64,000 nucleotides of DNA. Source: Acinetobacter sp. MB5. Lineage in GTDB: Bacteria; Pseudomonadota; Gammaproteobacteria; Pseudomonadales; Moraxellaceae. Location: the NCBI RefSeq assembly GCF_003261585.1, contig NZ_POVU01000004.1, forward strand, positions 124,001 to 188,000, written 5' to 3'. Shown piece after piece: positions 18,479 to 27,048 of the stretch (positions within the stretch are counted from its first letter, which is position 1; every line of letters starts with the position of its first letter). A program made the position numbers and the translations under genes. The notes below the pieces were generated by a model. The model searched no databases and was not told the DNA's origin. It was given only the letters and a program-made list of their open reading frames with translations.

Positions 18479-18635
18479 TGTTTTATCCGTTTTTTAGCCC
18501 ATTTTTTTCATTATGTGCGAAGTTGCTAGCAAATGCCTTGTTAAAAAATACCATAATTCGTTTTTTTACATTCTTTTACAGTCATTTTTTGCAATAAATT
18601 TTGCCTTGAAATTTTCAAAAATAATTATAGAAAAA

Positions 18636-20042
18636 TCACTGATTTTTTGGCTGAAACCAGTTCACCCATGAGCTGGTCTGACGGACTTCGACAGGTACGG
18701 CAGGAATCAATTCATTACGCAAAAGCGCCTGCTGCTTGAGCTGTTTGGCCAAACGATATTTTTGGCTGTGAATACATTCACGATCCGCAAATTCACAGCG
18801 ATCCAAACGCGTACCACCACAGGGGCCATTGGCTAAACCTTTTGGGCAGGTTTCAGGGCAAATATACAGCGTTTCTGCCAAACGACATTGCCCACAGCTT
18901 TCACAGCCAACGACAGCATGTTTACTGGCATGTTCAATCGACAAGATACTTTTCGCTGCTAAGCCTTTTTGCCAGAATTTTAACCGAAAGACACATCGAC
19001 CAATGTTTTGTGCCAATGTACTGTCAAAGAACCAGTCATGCGTCACTTGTAGCATTTGATATTTCAACACCGAAGGCTGCTGCTGTGGGTAGGCTGCTGA
19101 TAAATCAGGCTGCATTTCATCGCCACGCACAATCTTGCACAGATGATTCCATTCCATCACACACTGCTCAAGCGTCCATGTTTCGTACTGAGCCAATGCC
19201 TGCTCAAGTAAGGCTTGCTGTTCTGGGTTTTGACAGCCTGAGACATGAATGCCTGCCAGTCCCCAATGTCGGTAAATCCAGATTTGTAGCGCTGCCCGCG
19301 CATACACCCGCTGCTCTGCCCATGCTGCATCTTGCTGTAGCTCAGCTTTTAGATGTTGTAGTAAATGACGACTAATTTCGATGCCTGCCACTTCTTGCTT
19401 GATCATAAATTTGGCACGGCGATAGGTCAACGGCATCACGCAGGCCAAGACTGGACAAGGCTGCGTCGTTTGATCTACAAACTGTTTAAATTTTAGAATC
19501 TTAGAAAGATCATACCCCAACTGGGTAATCACAAAATCTGCGCCAGCACGCTGTTTTTTTTGAAATTTTAAGTACTGGGCCTGTTCTTCACTTTCGGTGT
19601 ATTTAAAGGGATTAAACGCTACACCACAGTACATGTCGGGTGCATGCGCTTTCACCCACATCAGGCTACTGACTGACTCTAAATAGCGTGTGCGTTGCAG
19701 CGGGTCTTGTTTGCCAAAATTATGCTGCTTGAGTTTGTCCCCTGTCAGTAACAACACATCACGCATATTTTGTTGTTTGGCTTGCTGAATAAACTGTTCT
19801 AAATCTTTGATATCACGTGCTTTACCTGAGAAATGTAATAACTTGGCTTGCTCAGGGCTAACACTGTTCGCTAAAGAGATGGGGGATGGATCATCATCGG
19901 CATGTACACGATCTGCAAAAGCCATGACACACGGCAAACCTGCCAAACTGGCAACCGAAGGCAAAGTCGCACGTTTCGATACGATCTGTTCAAGAATCAG
20001 ACAAAATTGTTGCTGTTGCAAATAATGCGAAAGTGCCGACAT
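18636..20042 (-). CDS. Methylenetetrahydrofolate reductase-like protein with Cys-rich C-terminal domain
   Basis: A 468-residue protein. Residues about 20-290 form a MetF-like TIM barrel: DVLLLTGDK, the AFNPFKYTE segment, GADFVITQLGYDLSKI and the later AGIHVSGC. The C-terminal about 110 residues form the MTHFR C-terminal Cys-rich domain: CESCGQCRLAETLYICPETCPKGLANGPCGG, which is eight or more cysteines that can hold Zn or an Fe-S cluster. It likely makes 5-methyl-THF or shuttles methyl groups for the MetE-like enzyme encoded just upstream. It is the second gene of that minus-strand pair, though a hairpin stands between them. Confidence 0.78.
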   Translation of the reverse strand: MSALSHYLQQQQFCLILEQIVSKRATLPSVASLAGLPCVMAFADRVHADDDPSPISLANSVSPEQAKLLHFSGKARDIKDLEQFIQQAKQQNMRDVLLLTGDKLKQHNFGKQDPLQRTRYLESVSSLMWVKAHAPDMYCGVAFNPFKYTESEEQAQYLKFQKKQRAGADFVITQLGYDLSKILKFKQFVDQTTQPCPVLACVMPLTYRRAKFMIKQEVAGIEISRHLLQHLKAELQQDAAWAEQRVYARAALQIWIYRHWGLAGIHVSGCQNPEQQALLEQALAQYETWTLEQCVMEWNHLCKIVRGDEMQPDLSAAYPQQQPSVLKYQMLQVTHDWFFDSTLAQNIGRCVFRLKFWQKGLAAKSILSIEHASKHAVVGCESCGQCRLAETLYICPETCPKGLANGPCGGTRLDRCEFADRECIHSQKYRLAKQLKQQALLRNELIPAVPVEVRQTSSWVNWFQPKNQ

Positions 20043-20095
20043 GTGCGCAGGGAGATCAATCTAAAGACGTATTTTAGCAAACACCCAGACACAAG

Positions 20096-20136
20096 AAAAA
20101 TAGCAAAAGGCTGCATCGCATTGAATGCAGCCTTTT
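20096..20136 (-). terminator. Terminator/attenuating hairpin after the MetE-like gene
   Basis: Stem AAAAGGCTGCAT (20105-20116) / ATGCAGCCTTTT (20125-20136), with a T-rich stretch on the minus strand beyond it. It lies between the MetE-like and MTHFR-like genes, so it may reduce rather than end transcription into the second gene. Confidence 0.65.
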
Positions 20137-20144
20137 CAGTCAGA

Positions 20145-21329
20145 TTAGCATTCAACAGCAAACGATGTTTTGCTGCTCGCTTGCGGAGCAGATGACCAGA
20201 CTTCTGCAACAATTTCATTGATTAGACGTAGTTTTTCCCACTGCGCTTCATACGCAACACTGTTGCCTTCTTCGGTCGAAGAGAAGCCACATTGTGGGCT
20301 AAGTGCCAACTGTTCAAGCGGTAAATACTGTGCAGCTTCACGTATACGCGCCACAATTTCCTGTTTATCTTCAAGCTGTTCCACTTTAGAAGTGATCAGA
20401 CCCAAGACCACTTCGGCATTGCTGCCTTTGAGTTTTGCCAATGGTGCAAAACCGCCTGAACGCTCGTTGTCATATTCCAAGAAATAACGGTCGATATTCT
20501 GCAAATGTTTGAAGATATAGTCTTCAATACCGTCATAACCGCCTTCATAAATCCATGTTGATGCGAAGTTACCACGGCAAATGTGCATGCCGATCACCAA
20601 ATCTTCGGGCTTGTCTTGCAACGCCAAATTCAAGGTTGTGACACAGGCTTCTGCCAGACTTTTCGTACTTTCACCAAATTGCTGTTCTTCATCTTGACGT
20701 TGTTGTGACACCAAAAATGCCCAGTACACATCATCAAGTTGCAAGTAACGACAGCCCGCTTCATAAAATGCGCGCACTGCTTTTTGGTAAGCACGCCCCA
20801 AATCTTCTGCATAGGCTTGCAAGTTGTTGGCATAAAACTCATTAGAACAACGGATTTTACGGTGCAAAAACATGTTCGGGCTTGGAATGGTCATTTTCGC
20901 CACATGTTCAGCATCATCACCCACTACATCTTTTAAAAATTTGAAATGCTGTAAATGTGGATGGGTATCGGCAAAATCAATTTTCCCAATGACACGTACC
21001 TGATGCGGTTTGGTTTCAACGCCTTTAAATTTATAACCTTCTGCTTCGTCGAAACCTTCAACCCCAACCAAGTGTTCCATAAAGTCAAAGTGCCACCACG
21101 CGCGGCGCAGTTCGCCATCGGTAATGGCATGCACGCCATTTTGTTTTTGTTGTTCAACCAGTTGAATAATTTCTTCATTTTCAATTTGGGTCAACTCAGC
21201 TTGGCTAATTTTGCCTGCCGCCAAATCTAAACGGGCCTGTTTAATGCGCTGTGGACGTAAAAAGCTTCCGACGTGATCTGCTTTGAAACCTGCATATTGT
21301 TGTCGTGCTTGTGCAGTGGTGTTACTCAT
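20145..21329 (-). CDS. MetE C-terminal-like (short) methionine synthase family protein
   Basis: A 394-residue protein with only the catalytic barrel of cobalamin-independent methionine synthase (YxjG/YxjH type). Typical segments are ADHVGSFLRP, AITDGELRRAWWHFDF, GCRYLQLDDVYWAF, IGMHICRGN and LALSPQCGFSS. The His and Cys of MHICRG and the Cys of PQCGF are the expected Zn ligands. It lacks the N-terminal half of full MetE, so the methyl donor may be something other than the triglutamate folate. I chose the ATG at 21329; 21344 is also possible. It pairs with the MTHFR-like gene. Confidence 0.82.
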   Translation of the reverse strand: MSNTTAQARQQYAGFKADHVGSFLRPQRIKQARLDLAAGKISQAELTQIENEEIIQLVEQQKQNGVHAITDGELRRAWWHFDFMEHLVGVEGFDEAEGYKFKGVETKPHQVRVIGKIDFADTHPHLQHFKFLKDVVGDDAEHVAKMTIPSPNMFLHRKIRCSNEFYANNLQAYAEDLGRAYQKAVRAFYEAGCRYLQLDDVYWAFLVSQQRQDEEQQFGESTKSLAEACVTTLNLALQDKPEDLVIGMHICRGNFASTWIYEGGYDGIEDYIFKHLQNIDRYFLEYDNERSGGFAPLAKLKGSNAEVVLGLITSKVEQLEDKQEIVARIREAAQYLPLEQLALSPQCGFSSTEEGNSVAYEAQWEKLRLINEIVAEVWSSAPQASSKTSFAVEC

Positions 21330-21344
21330 GGCAATACTCAACAT

Positions 21345-21770
21345 TTATGTTTTATCGTTGAGTTTTATTAAACAATAATTTTCATGTTTTTAAAAATTAG
21401 ATTAATTTTACTCATTTATAGAAATACATTTTTATTTTCATTGAGTTAATTTTTTATTGATCAAATAAAATACACAAATATGACCATATTTCATCAAAAG
21501 CTGAAAAAACATCAGCAAAAATGGCAATTTTTAAATGAGCAACATTCATCATTTAAGTTTTATATATGATGTTTCTCGATTTCATTCTGAGCAAAATTTA
21601 TCATCAGGCGAATTCATCACAATTGTAGCCTTTTGTAAAAAATCTCAAACTTTAATCTTGAGAATTTTCGCCAAAGTATTTGAATTTAGAAGCATTAATG
21701 CACTCTTTTACTCATCCACCTTCTTCGAGACCACACAATTGACAAGAAAATAATTTGCTGTAATCTAATA
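21345..21770. other. AT-rich divergent intergenic region
   Basis: This 426-bp stretch separates the MetE-like gene (-) from the TetR gene (+). It holds an open frame (21535-21753) without a ribosome binding site or recognisable protein features, which I regard as chance. Methionine-pathway promoters probably lie here. No riboswitch-like fold or RNA gene was recognised. Confidence 0.5.
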
Positions 21771-21789
21771 AATAGACGACTGGTCTATT
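21771..21789. promoter_or_regulatory. Probable TetR-family operator
   Basis: Perfect inverted repeat AATAGAC (21771-21777) - GACTG - GTCTATT (21783-21789), 17 bp before the start codon of the TetR gene. The TAGAC...GTCTA core resembles NemR-class operators. It most likely mediates autoregulation of the following four-gene operon. Confidence 0.7.
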
Positions 21790-21806
21790 TCTAAATAGGT
21801 AACCTG

Positions 21807-22415
21807 ATGACCCTGAGCAAAAAAGCAGAACAAACTCGACAGCATATTTTAGATACAGGCTTTGAGCTGGTACTGCGCAAAGGCTTTGTCGGTGTCGGTT
21901 TGCAGGAAATTTTAAAAACCAGTGGTGTTCCTAAAGGCTCGTTCTATCACTACTTTGCGTCTAAAGAGGTGTTTGGCTGCGAGCTACTGCAACACTACAT
22001 CAGCAACTATGGACAACGTCTTTCGGTTCTTTGGAATCAACCTGAACGGTCAGCACGTGAGCAACTCCTAAGCTACTTTCAGGCATGGATTCAAGACCCT
22101 GAGCAGCCTGATACAGGCTGGGCTGAAAGCTGCCTGATAGTAAAACTCGCAGCTGAAGTCGCTGATTTATCGGAAGATATGCGTGAAATCATGAATCAAG
22201 GCGTGCAAGTCCTTCTCGCTCGCCTCAGTGAATTACTACAACGCGGTGTCGATGAAGCTTCGATGCAGCTATGCAGCAATCCTGCTGCCACCGCACAAGT
22301 GCTGTATCAGATGTGGCTCGGTGCTGCCCTGCTCAGCAAACTCAGTCAAAGCAAAGACCCGATGCACGATGCACTGCGGGCAACAGAATTTATGCTCGGT
22401 CAAGCGACCACCTAA
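21807..22415 (+). CDS. TetR-family repressor (NemR/AcuR-like)
   Basis: A 202-residue TetR repressor. The helix-turn-helix spans about 10-55 with the canonical GLQEILKTSGVPKGSFYHYFASKEVFG, followed by a ligand-binding domain. The sequence GWAESCLIVKLAAEVADLSEDMR is typical of the NemR/AcuR subgroup, which senses electrophiles through a cysteine; C112 in ESCLIVK is a candidate. It heads an operon for a DJ-1 protein, an aldehyde dehydrogenase and an MDR reductase, with a palindromic operator before it. The ligand is inferred, not shown. Confidence 0.82.
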   Translation: MTLSKKAEQTRQHILDTGFELVLRKGFVGVGLQEILKTSGVPKGSFYHYFASKEVFGCELLQHYISNYGQRLSVLWNQPERSAREQLLSYFQAWIQDPEQPDTGWAESCLIVKLAAEVADLSEDMREIMNQGVQVLLARLSELLQRGVDEASMQLCSNPAATAQVLYQMWLGAALLSKLSQSKDPMHDALRATEFMLGQATT

Positions 22416-22430
22416 GGCATTTTGGAGAAT

Positions 22431-23120
22431 ATGATGAAAATTTTAATGGTACTCACTTCACATGACCGCTTAGGCAACACAGGTCATAAAACAGGTTTTT
22501 GGTTGGAAGAATTTACTGCACCGTATTATGTGTTTAAAGATGCGGGTGCAGAGATTACCCTTGCCTCACCACAAGGTGGGCAACCACCACTTGACCCGAA
22601 AAGTAACGAACCTGATTTCCAGACGGATTCAACCCGACGTTTTGAGCAAGATGCTGAAGCGCAAGCACTCTTGGCAAACACCCACGTTCTTGCTGAAGTT
22701 GATGTGACTGGTTTCGATGCCGTGATGTACCCAGGAGGTCATGGGCCGCTTTGGGATTTGACTGAAAATGCCGACTCCATTGCACTGCTTGAGCATTTTG
22801 ACCGCGCAGGTAAACCAATGGGCTTGGTCTGCCACGCCCCTGCGGTACTAAAACATGTCAAAACAGCAGCAGGTCAATCTTTTGTGGCAGGTAAAAATGT
22901 CACAGGCTTTTCCAACAGTGAAGAAGCTGCAGTTGGACTGACTGAGGTTGTGCCGTTCTTAATTGAAGATGAATTTCAGGCACAAGGTGCACATTATCAA
23001 AAAGGTGCAGACTGGCAGTCATTCATTTTGACTGAGGGACATTTGGTGACAGGACAAAACCCTGCCAGCTCGGAAGCCGTCGCAGAACAGCTTCTCGTTT
23101 TATTGAATGCAGAGGCTTAA
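22431..23120 (+). CDS. DJ-1/PfpI family protein (Hsp31/type 1 GATase-like)
   Basis: A 229-residue class I GATase-like protein. The nucleophile C134 sits in GLVCHAPAVL at the elbow, with E26 (GFWLEEFTAPYYVF) nearby, and PGGHGPLWDL forms the oxyanion region. Relatives act as glyoxalase III/deglycase-type enzymes or chaperones against reactive carbonyls, which suits its operon partners. The frame opens at 22422, but ATG 22431 has GGAG at the right distance. It starts 15 bp after the TetR gene. Confidence 0.82.
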   Translation: MMKILMVLTSHDRLGNTGHKTGFWLEEFTAPYYVFKDAGAEITLASPQGGQPPLDPKSNEPDFQTDSTRRFEQDAEAQALLANTHVLAEVDVTGFDAVMYPGGHGPLWDLTENADSIALLEHFDRAGKPMGLVCHAPAVLKHVKTAAGQSFVAGKNVTGFSNSEEAAVGLTEVVPFLIEDEFQAQGAHYQKGADWQSFILTEGHLVTGQNPASSEAVAEQLLVLLNAEA

Positions 23121-23129
23121 GTACGTCAC

Positions 23130-24548
23130 ATGGATATTTCAACTTTACAACAACGCTTGGCAACCATGCGCCAAGCGCATACCCAAGCGGCTCCAGCCAG
23201 TCTGGAACTACGCCATGACCGTTTGGAACGTGCCAAAAAATTATTGATTGAAAATCGTGAAGCACTCATTGCGGCGATTTCAGCAGATTTTGGACATCGC
23301 AGTGCTTACCAAAGTTTGGTGTCAGATATTCTGTCATCGGTTGCTGCATTGAGTTATGCCCAAGAACAACTGGCTGAGTGGACACAACCTGAAATTGTGG
23401 CTGCACCGTATGCCGAGATGCGTACCGAGATTCATCAGCAACCGCTCGGTGTGGTGGGAATTATCAGCCCGTGGAATTTTCCGCTGAATCTTGCATTTAG
23501 CCCACTGGCAGGTGTGTTTGCTGCGGGCAACCGTGCCCTGATTAAACCGTCTGAACTCACTCCAAAAACGGCTGAGTTATTGGCGGAACTGGTTCCGCAA
23601 TATTTCGATGCACTGGAACTGGGTGTGGTGACGGGTGATGCCGAGGTGGGTGCTGCCTTTAGTGCACTGCCTTTCGATCATTTGGTGTTTACAGGTAGTA
23701 GCCAAGTCGGGCGCCATGTGATGCGCGCCGCCGCAGAAAATTTGGTGCCTGTGACTTTGGAACTGGGTGGTAAATCACCTGTGCTGATTGCATCTGATGC
23801 CAAGCTGGAACAAGCTGTGCAGCGCATTTTGACGGTGAAAACCTTCAATGCAGGGCAAATCTGTATTTCACCTGATTATGTGTTGTTACCTGAACAGCAA
23901 CAGCAGGATTTTGTGGCGTTCGCCCAGCAATTTATGGCAGAGAGCTTTAGCCATTTCCAAAACAATCCTGATTACACCGCGATTATTAACCCGCGTCATT
24001 ATCAGCGTTTATTGCATGTCTTAGAAGATGCTCAAGCCAAAGGAGCGATCTTGATTCCTTTGACCGCACACACTCAAGATGCCACTCATGATGATGCCCG
24101 TCGTAAAATTGTGCCGACTTTGGTGCTGAATGTCAGCGATGACATGCTGGTGATGCAGGAAGAAATTTTTGGGCCGATCTTGCCGATTAAAACCTATCAG
24201 CAAGAACAACAAGCGATTGACTATATCAATGCGCATCCACGCCCACTGGCAGCCTATTACTTCTCAGAAGATGCCGCAGCACAACAGTATTTTGCTGAGC
24301 GAACCACTTCGGGCGCATTGGTGGTAAATGATGTCATGACCCATGTGGTCATTGAAACTTTACCATTTGGCGGTGTCGGTGCATCGGGAATTGGCGCTTA
24401 TCACGGGGTTCATGGTTTCAGACGTTTTAGTCATGCCAAACCAATTGTGGTGCAAAGTCCACAAGGTGAATCCAATTTACGTTTACGCGCGCCTTATGCA
24501 GCAGCGTATCAACAATTACAGAATATGCTGAACCCAACTCAGGAGTAA
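23130..24548 (+). CDS. Aldehyde dehydrogenase (coniferyl-aldehyde dehydrogenase type)
   Basis: A 472-residue NAD(P)-dependent aldehyde dehydrogenase. Visible motifs are ISPWNFPLNLAF, FTGSSQVGRHV, the general base E211 in LELGGKSP, nucleophile C245 in FNAGQICIS, and EEIFGPILP. Overall it resembles the short ALDH group containing coniferyl aldehyde dehydrogenase (CalB) and class 3 ALDHs for aromatic or fatty aldehydes. Its position after a DJ-1 gene under a TetR repressor suggests aldehyde detoxification rather than lignin catabolism. The stop overlaps the next frame. Confidence 0.85.
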   Translation: MDISTLQQRLATMRQAHTQAAPASLELRHDRLERAKKLLIENREALIAAISADFGHRSAYQSLVSDILSSVAALSYAQEQLAEWTQPEIVAAPYAEMRTEIHQQPLGVVGIISPWNFPLNLAFSPLAGVFAAGNRALIKPSELTPKTAELLAELVPQYFDALELGVVTGDAEVGAAFSALPFDHLVFTGSSQVGRHVMRAAAENLVPVTLELGGKSPVLIASDAKLEQAVQRILTVKTFNAGQICISPDYVLLPEQQQQDFVAFAQQFMAESFSHFQNNPDYTAIINPRHYQRLLHVLEDAQAKGAILIPLTAHTQDATHDDARRKIVPTLVLNVSDDMLVMQEEIFGPILPIKTYQQEQQAIDYINAHPRPLAAYYFSEDAAAQQYFAERTTSGALVVNDVMTHVVIETLPFGGVGASGIGAYHGVHGFRRFSHAKPIVVQSPQGESNLRLRAPYAAAYQQLQNMLNPTQE

Positions 24549-24553
24549 TGTTC

Positions 24554-25531
24554 ATGCAAAGTTTAATTCATGAGCGCTTTGGCGAACCTGAAGAGGTGCT
24601 GCATTTAGCCGATCAACCTGTACCTGAATTACAGGCTGATCAGGTACGCATTCGTACCCTGCTTGCACCGATTCATCATCATGATTTGTGGACGGTACGT
24701 GGACGCTATGGTTATAAGCCTAGCTTCCCTGCGATTGGTGGCAGTGAAGCAGTCGGTATTATTGATGCGATTGGTGCAGAAGTTGAACATTTACAGGTCG
24801 GACAACGGGTTGCGGTGGCTTCAGTCCATGGCACATGGGCAGAATATTTTATTGCCCCAAGCCGTATGGTCATTCCACTGCCTGATTCCATTCCTGATGA
24901 AGTTGCAGCACAGTTGATTGCCATGCCGCTCAGTGCATTGATGTTACTGGAATTTTTACAGGTCAATACAGGCGACTGGATTATCCAGAATACTGCGAAT
25001 GGGACAGTCGGCAAAACACTAGCGATGCTGGCTCAGTCGCGTGGCGTGCATAGCATTAACCTTGTGCGTCGCGATGAAGCCGTGGCTGAATTACAGGCTT
25101 TGGGCATTCAGCATGTGGTTTCGACTGCACAAAATGGCTGGCAACAGCAAGTTGAGCAAATTGTGGCGGGCGCACCGATTCGGGCTGCGGTGGACTCGAT
25201 TGGCGGACAAGCCAGTGCCGACTTACTCAGCCTGCTTGGTGAAAATGGCACTTTGGTCTCCTTTGGGACTCAGCTTGGCGAGCCAATGCAAATTGCTTCG
25301 GGGGATCTGATTTTTAAACAAGCCACCGTAAAAGGTTTTTGGGGCAGTAAAGTCAGCCAAAACATGAGTGTGGCAGATAAAAAGCGCCTGATTACTGAGC
25401 TTATGCAACGCCTTGTCAGCCAAGAGTTGAAGCTACCTGTTGAGGCAATTTTTCCTTTTGCCGAAATTAAGCAAGCGGTGAAACGTAGTCTAAGTTCAGG
25501 TAAACAGGGTAAAGTCTTGCTGCGTCCTTAA
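24554..25531 (+). CDS. Zinc-type MDR oxidoreductase (quinone/2-enoyl reductase-like)
   Basis: A 325-residue medium-chain dehydrogenase/reductase. The GroES-like part includes FPAIGGSEAVGIIDAIGAEVEHLQVGQRV and the Rossmann part includes NTANGTVGKTLAMLAQ. Catalytic Zn cysteines are absent, as in quinone reductases and MECR/Etr1-type enoyl reductases; LAPIHHHDLWTVRGRYGY fits the latter group. It probably reduces an unsaturated carbonyl. Two starts are possible: ATG 24548 overlaps the upstream stop, but AGGAG is only 2 bp away, so ATG 24554 is preferred. It is the last gene of the TetR operon. Confidence 0.8.
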   Translation: MQSLIHERFGEPEEVLHLADQPVPELQADQVRIRTLLAPIHHHDLWTVRGRYGYKPSFPAIGGSEAVGIIDAIGAEVEHLQVGQRVAVASVHGTWAEYFIAPSRMVIPLPDSIPDEVAAQLIAMPLSALMLLEFLQVNTGDWIIQNTANGTVGKTLAMLAQSRGVHSINLVRRDEAVAELQALGIQHVVSTAQNGWQQQVEQIVAGAPIRAAVDSIGGQASADLLSLLGENGTLVSFGTQLGEPMQIASGDLIFKQATVKGFWGSKVSQNMSVADKKRLITELMQRLVSQELKLPVEAIFPFAEIKQAVKRSLSSGKQGKVLLRP

Positions 25532-25617
25532 ATTGAAATAATGAACAGGCAACGCAAGTGTGATGCCATTTTTAATGGTCTAATGAAATAAGTGGAATAT
25601 AGCTATTTACATAAAAT

Positions 25618-25650
25618 AGCCCGATTGAAGGGAATCGGGCTTTAATTTGG
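25618..25650 (+). terminator. Terminator of the TetR operon
   Basis: Stem AGCCCGATT (25618-25626) / AATCGGGCT (25633-25641), followed by TTAATTTGG. This marks the left border of the AT-rich island. Confidence 0.75.
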
Positions 25651-25686
25651 CAGATATTATAATCAATTTAATTATTGATTATAATA

Positions 25687-25763
25687 GACTTCTTTCATAA
25701 TTATTTAAGCCCTCTTTATTTTTCTCCCATAGGGAGAAATAAAAAGGACTTATGAAAGAAGTC
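25687..25763. mobile_element. 77-bp TA-flanked inverted-repeat element (MITE-like), copy 1
   Basis: Perfect 14-bp terminal inverted repeats GACTTCTTTCATAA / TTATGAAAGAAGTC, each flanked by TA (25685-25686 and 25764-25765). The inner arms CTTTATTTTTCTCCC / GGGAGAAATAAAAAG are also nearly self-complementary, so the element can fold end to end. A second copy is at 41350-41456. It has no coding capacity. TA target duplication fits IS5-type (IS427 group) or IS630/Tc1 mobilisation. Confidence 0.7.
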
Positions 25764-25804
25764 TAATATAAAGATCCAAATGATTTATCTTATTTTTAAT
25801 CTCA

Positions 25805-26158
25805 TTATTGAACCATTAAATTATATGTTTTATTAACTTCAGCACCACCACCACCATAAAATCCAGCTAAAATATGGATAGTATATTTTCCTTTATATTT
25901 AGGAACACCTTGTATTTTTATAATATTATATCCATCTAAATCATTCAAAGGTTGAATAATGATTCCTAGATCATCAGGTATGTTTGTTTCCAACGGCATA
26001 TCTTTATCAATAACTTTTCCCCCAGATATTTTTATAGTTTGTTTGTATTCTTGATTAACATAAGCTACAGACAAAGTATCTGGAGTAATTGTATATTTTT
26101 TACCACAACCTGTCAGTATCAATAAAATTGAAAAAATAACTATCAGTTTACTGTTCAT
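25805..26158 (-). CDS. Putative lipoprotein, immunity-like
   Basis: A 117-residue protein with a lipoprotein signal peptide: MNSKLIVIFSILLILTGCGKK, where C18 follows LLTG-type residues (LILTGC lipobox). The mature part is predicted all-beta, like an Ig-type fold (VNQEYKQTIKISGG, KYKGKYTIHIL). No family was recognised. It is the last gene of the AT-rich chain of exported proteins. Unlike most of the others it has no toxin-tip remnant directly upstream, since a MITE-like element lies there. A role as an immunity protein is inferred only from context. Confidence 0.6.
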   Translation of the reverse strand: MNSKLIVIFSILLILTGCGKKYTITPDTLSVAYVNQEYKQTIKISGGKVIDKDMPLETNIPDDLGIIIQPLNDLDGYNIIKIQGVPKYKGKYTIHILAGFYGGGGAEVNKTYNLMVQ

Positions 26159-26195
26159 TAGAATTTTTCCTTTTTAACTATTAATGCAAAAAATA

Positions 26196-26295
26196 GACCT
26201 CTTGCAACAGTATCATTTTTGACTATTTCAGACTTTGATATTTCTTTAAGAATCGAAGCTTATCGCTGATTAAATTTTGACTAATGCAAGAGCTC
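26196..26295. mobile_element. 100-bp TA-flanked MITE-like element
   Basis: Terminal repeats GACCTCTTGCA (26196-26206) and TGCAAGAGCTC (26285-26295) match at 10 of 11 positions as inverted repeats, and both ends are flanked by TA. The ends resemble those of IS5-family elements. It has no ORF. It lies just after a fragment matching the first codons of toxin tip B (SYI), so it may have inserted into, or replaced, a third copy of that tip. Confidence 0.6.
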
Positions 26296-26311
26296 TAATA
26301 AATATCATTTA

Positions 26312-26462
26312 TATAACTTTTTCAAATTAAAATATTAACTACAAACATTTGTACTCTCACAATTAATCCAGCCAATTATTGCTTTTTTGTTTTTTGCTTT
26401 ATAAGAAATTTTAAGCCATCTTGACGTAACATCCACAATATTAAATTTATCACCAGAAATAA
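26312..26462. repeat. Direct repeat: 3' end of immunity gene A2 (matches 31543-31693)
   Basis: About 150 bp nearly identical to 31543-31693, covering the last codons of the immunity gene and the first bases after its stop. Identity falls off steadily toward the 5' part of the gene, as expected at a recombination junction. Confidence 0.75.
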
Positions 26463-27048
26463 GATAACCTAATTTTGTAGAATTTATTCCTGAATCACTA
26501 TATATTTCAGTTCTATTTTTTATAACTCCATCTTTTAATTGATTTTCCATCCATTTTTTAAAAAAATTAGAAGTTAATTCTTTTTTTAAGCTATCGGCTG
26601 TTACATATGGATATTTCCACACTGTTTTATGGTTTTTAAAATCAACTAAATTTGCACCATCACCAAGAAAATCTGTCATTTTCTTATTAACTTTACAATT
26701 AAAATCAATGCAGTCAAACACCCTTATAAAATTATATTTACCATTTTCATATACATATTTTGGATTTTCCTCATATTGATCTGTGAGAACATAAGTAGAA
26801 ATAAATAAGCGATTAATATTATTATTTTTTTGAAAAAAATAATAATTTACTTTAGGACTATCCCCAAAATATCCAAAAGTTTCTATTTTTTTTGATTTTT
26901 TATGACAATCGGTTATGTAAGCATCTAAATCATACATATTTTGATTATCATATTGACTATAATTTTTTTCAAAAACAATGCACTTGCTAGATTCAGCAAA
27001 GACATTAAAGGATAATAAAAAAAATAAAATACATATATATTTTCTCAC
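26335..27048 (-). CDS. Exported immunity-like protein A2 with SH3-like C-terminus
   Basis: A 237-residue protein with a Sec signal peptide (MRKYICILFFLLSFNVFAES). Its C-terminal about 58 residues form an SH3-like module: EIYSDSG...KLGYLISGDKFNIVDV...WLKISYK...GWINCES. It is a full-length paralogue of A1 (31566-32270), and the C-terminal modules are almost identical. GTG is the start codon, overlapping the TGA of the GH19-tip remnant (GTGA). Export to the periplasm fits protection against a peptidoglycan hydrolase. Confidence 0.72.
   Translation of the reverse strand: MRKYICILFFLLSFNVFAESSKCIVFEKNYSQYDNQNMYDLDAYITDCHKKSKKIETFGYFGDSPKVNYYFFQKNNNINRLFISTYVLTDQYEENPKYVYENGKYNFIRVFDCIDFNCKVNKKMTDFLGDGANLVDFKNHKTVWKYPYVTADSLKKELTSNFFKKWMENQLKDGVIKNRTEIYSDSGINSTKLGYLISGDKFNIVDVTSRWLKISYKAKNKKAIIGWINCESTNVCS

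Noticed and set aside
21535..21753. 72-codon open frame in the MetE-like/TetR intergenic region
   Set aside because: No ribosome binding site, no recognisable features and AT-rich composition; probably chance.
20043..21806. SAM or cobalamin riboswitch before the methionine genes
   Set aside because: No conserved core segments could be recognised; only a simple hairpin between the two genes was found.
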